Origin: Cyanobacteria bacterium FACHB-DQ100
GTDB taxonomy: Bacteria; Cyanobacteriota; Cyanobacteriia; Leptolyngbyales; Leptolyngbyaceae
Direction of reading: 5' to 3'
Length of the DNA stretch: 64,000 bases
NCBI GenBank assembly: GCA_014695195.1
Contig: JACJNW010000023.1
Span: 1-64,000, forward strand
Shown here piece by piece: positions 63,019-64,000 of this stretch. The number at the start of each line of letters is the position of its first letter. The stretch's first letter is position 1. The position numbers were made by a program, and so were the translations under genes. Under the pieces are notes generated by a model. The model searched no databases, was not told where the DNA came from, and saw nothing but the letters and a program-made list of their open reading frames with translations.

Positions 63019-64000
63019 ATGAACGATGCCACTGGCACCCGCGATCGCAATCGCGGCTTCAAGCAAAATTGGCTGCCATTGCTGCTTGGTGCGGGTGGTC
63101 TTGTATTCGCACACTACGCCGCACTACTGTTTCGGATACACCCAGCGGTATCGCTCTGGTTTCCGCCGTCAGGAGTCGCGATTACATTAGCGATTTGGTT
63201 TGGACCTGCCGCCGCGATCATCGCTGGACTCGTCTCTACTATTCTCGCGCCGCTCTGGGGCAGTAGCGGCTGGATGCAGTGGGTTGGTATGACCGATGCG
63301 GTTGAACCCTTCGTCGCATGGTGGTTTTACCGTCAGTTTTGGCAGCGATCTCTGTTTCTGGGGCGGCTCAAGGATGTCAGCGCCTTTATTTTGAGTGCGC
63401 CCGTGTTTGCTTGTGCAAGTTCTGCGGTTGTAGGGAGTTTGTCTTTAGCGTTGACTGGCACAATGTCTTGGCAAGCCGTGGTGAACACAATCCCACACTG
63501 GTGGCTGGGAAACGCGATCGCAACGCTGGTGCTTGCCCCGATCGCGCTTCTGACGCTGACTCCAACTCTACAGCGCTGGCAATGGTTACCAGAAGATCTG
63601 CTTGCTCCGTCTCCCCGGTGTCAAGATTCATCCCGACTGAGAGCAGAGAAGATTGTGATTGTCGGTCTGTGTTTTGCGATCGCGCTGTTGAGCGTTTCCC
63701 AAACCAGTCAAACAGGATTTGCGTTTCAGCAATTTTCTTTTCTGAACTTTGTGCCGATTCTCTGGGCAGCACTGCGGTTTGGAGCCGTGGGGGGTGCCAG
63801 TACAGCTAGTCTTTGTGTCATCTCCGCCTTATTAAGCTATGTGCTGAAATATCCTCAAGCACTAACCCTGCCTGAATTTCCAATTAGTTCAGACGTGCTG
63901 ACGGTGCATAAGCTCAGTTTGCTGACTCAATGTGTGATTGGATTATTTACTGGAACCGCGATCACTCAACAGACTCAAGCGCAGGTTAAACTCGCAATTT
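63019..64000 (+). CDS. MASE1-domain membrane sensor protein (3' end outside the window)
   Basis: The open frame from ATG 63019 runs to the right edge with no stop (327 codons visible). It is bounded by an in-frame TAG at 62998. The protein starts MNDATGTRDRNRGFKQNWLP and has about eight membrane segments with the MASE1 pattern: VSLWFPPSGVAITLAIWFGP near 48, PHWWLGNAIATLVLAPI near 158, and FVPILWAALRFGAVGGAS near 240. MASE1 is a membrane sensory domain usually placed before PAS, GGDEF or histidine-kinase output domains. The output domain here lies beyond the window, so the class cannot be given. Confidence 0.85.
   Translation, partial: MNDATGTRDRNRGFKQNWLPLLLGAGGLVFAHYAALLFRIHPAVSLWFPPSGVAITLAIWFGPAAAIIAGLVSTILAPLWGSSGWMQWVGMTDAVEPFVAWWFYRQFWQRSLFLGRLKDVSAFILSAPVFACASSAVVGSLSLALTGTMSWQAVVNTIPHWWLGNAIATLVLAPIALLTLTPTLQRWQWLPEDLLAPSPRCQDSSRLRAEKIVIVGLCFAIALLSVSQTSQTGFAFQQFSFLNFVPILWAALRFGAVGGASTASLCVISALLSYVLKYPQALTLPEFPISSDVLTVHKLSLLTQCVIGLFTGTAITQQTQAQVKLAI

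Noticed and set aside
62770-63114. 114-aa minus-strand frame in front of the MASE1 gene
   Set aside because: It covers the first 96 bases of a clear MASE1 frame and its own residues show no family pattern.

Overview
The window is chromosomal DNA from a filamentous-type cyanobacterium, most like Leptolyngbya or a relative; this is judged from protein features and no search was run. Photosynthesis and carbon-fixation genes place it firmly in the cyanobacteria: petH with the phycobilisome-linker domain, prk with its regulatory cysteines, chlD, ycf20, and DUF4079 and DUF1350 proteins. The HIP1 palindrome GCGATCGC is scattered throughout, and valS carries the cyanobacterial CAAD membrane domain. 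Gene order looks like ordinary core chromosome, with many single genes and short convergent or 4-bp-overlapping pairs. No prophage, insertion sequence or CRISPR array was seen.

Layout. 1-320: 5' end of a 16S rRNA gene on the minus strand with its leader and promoter, divergent from glyQ. 1310-3250: a small accessory patch with a HicB-like protein, an unknown membrane protein, a SUKH (SMI1/KNR4) protein and a short-repeat cluster. 3250-8540: DUF4079, comEC, tRNA-Ser(CGA) and a family 2 glycosyltransferase, with two related palindromic (MITE-like) elements. 8530-13380: SGNH lipoprotein with cytochrome b561, mug, signal peptidase I, a dihydroorotase homologue that has lost most metal ligands, and DUF1350. 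13540-18165: two histidine-kinase-like proteins around a [2Fe-2S] protein with an 18-bp tandem repeat. 18180-24800: hisB, the glutathione-dependent formaldehyde pair frmA-fghA, two tandem paralogous GT-C membrane proteins and a truncated membrane-protein gene. 24800-33900: ubiD, rodZ with a 36-bp repeat, a methyltransferase, petH, a GT39-like protein, prk and a repeat protein with a GxRP[IV] motif. 34070-41850: valS-CAAD, an O-antigen-ligase-like protein, a YaaW-like protein, a renalase-like oxidoreductase and a peptidoglycan-binding-like protein.

42010-51510: a second signal peptidase, a Uma2 protein, a three-gene MacB-type efflux operon, a proline/arginine-rich protein, a DUF39 homocysteine-biosynthesis protein and ycf20. 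51510-58660: a dnaK-dnaJ operon whose DnaK has a tail of about 200 disordered residues, an L,D-transpeptidase, a second Uma2 protein, DUF4126, a TPR protein and NurA. 58770-64000: chlD followed by an alpha/beta hydrolase, an EamA transporter, and a MASE1 membrane protein cut by the window end.

How genes work together. frmA and fghA are consecutive formaldehyde-detoxification steps. dnaK-dnaJ is a chaperone pair. The adaptor, permease and ATPase form one efflux machine. petH supplies NADPH and prk uses ATP for the Calvin cycle. chlD supports chlorophyll synthesis. I found no clear multi-gene system that is new. The best leads are the pseudo-dihydroorotase, the GxRP-repeat protein, the decaying glycosyltransferase locus, the palindromic elements and the use of HIP1 sites as terminator stems.
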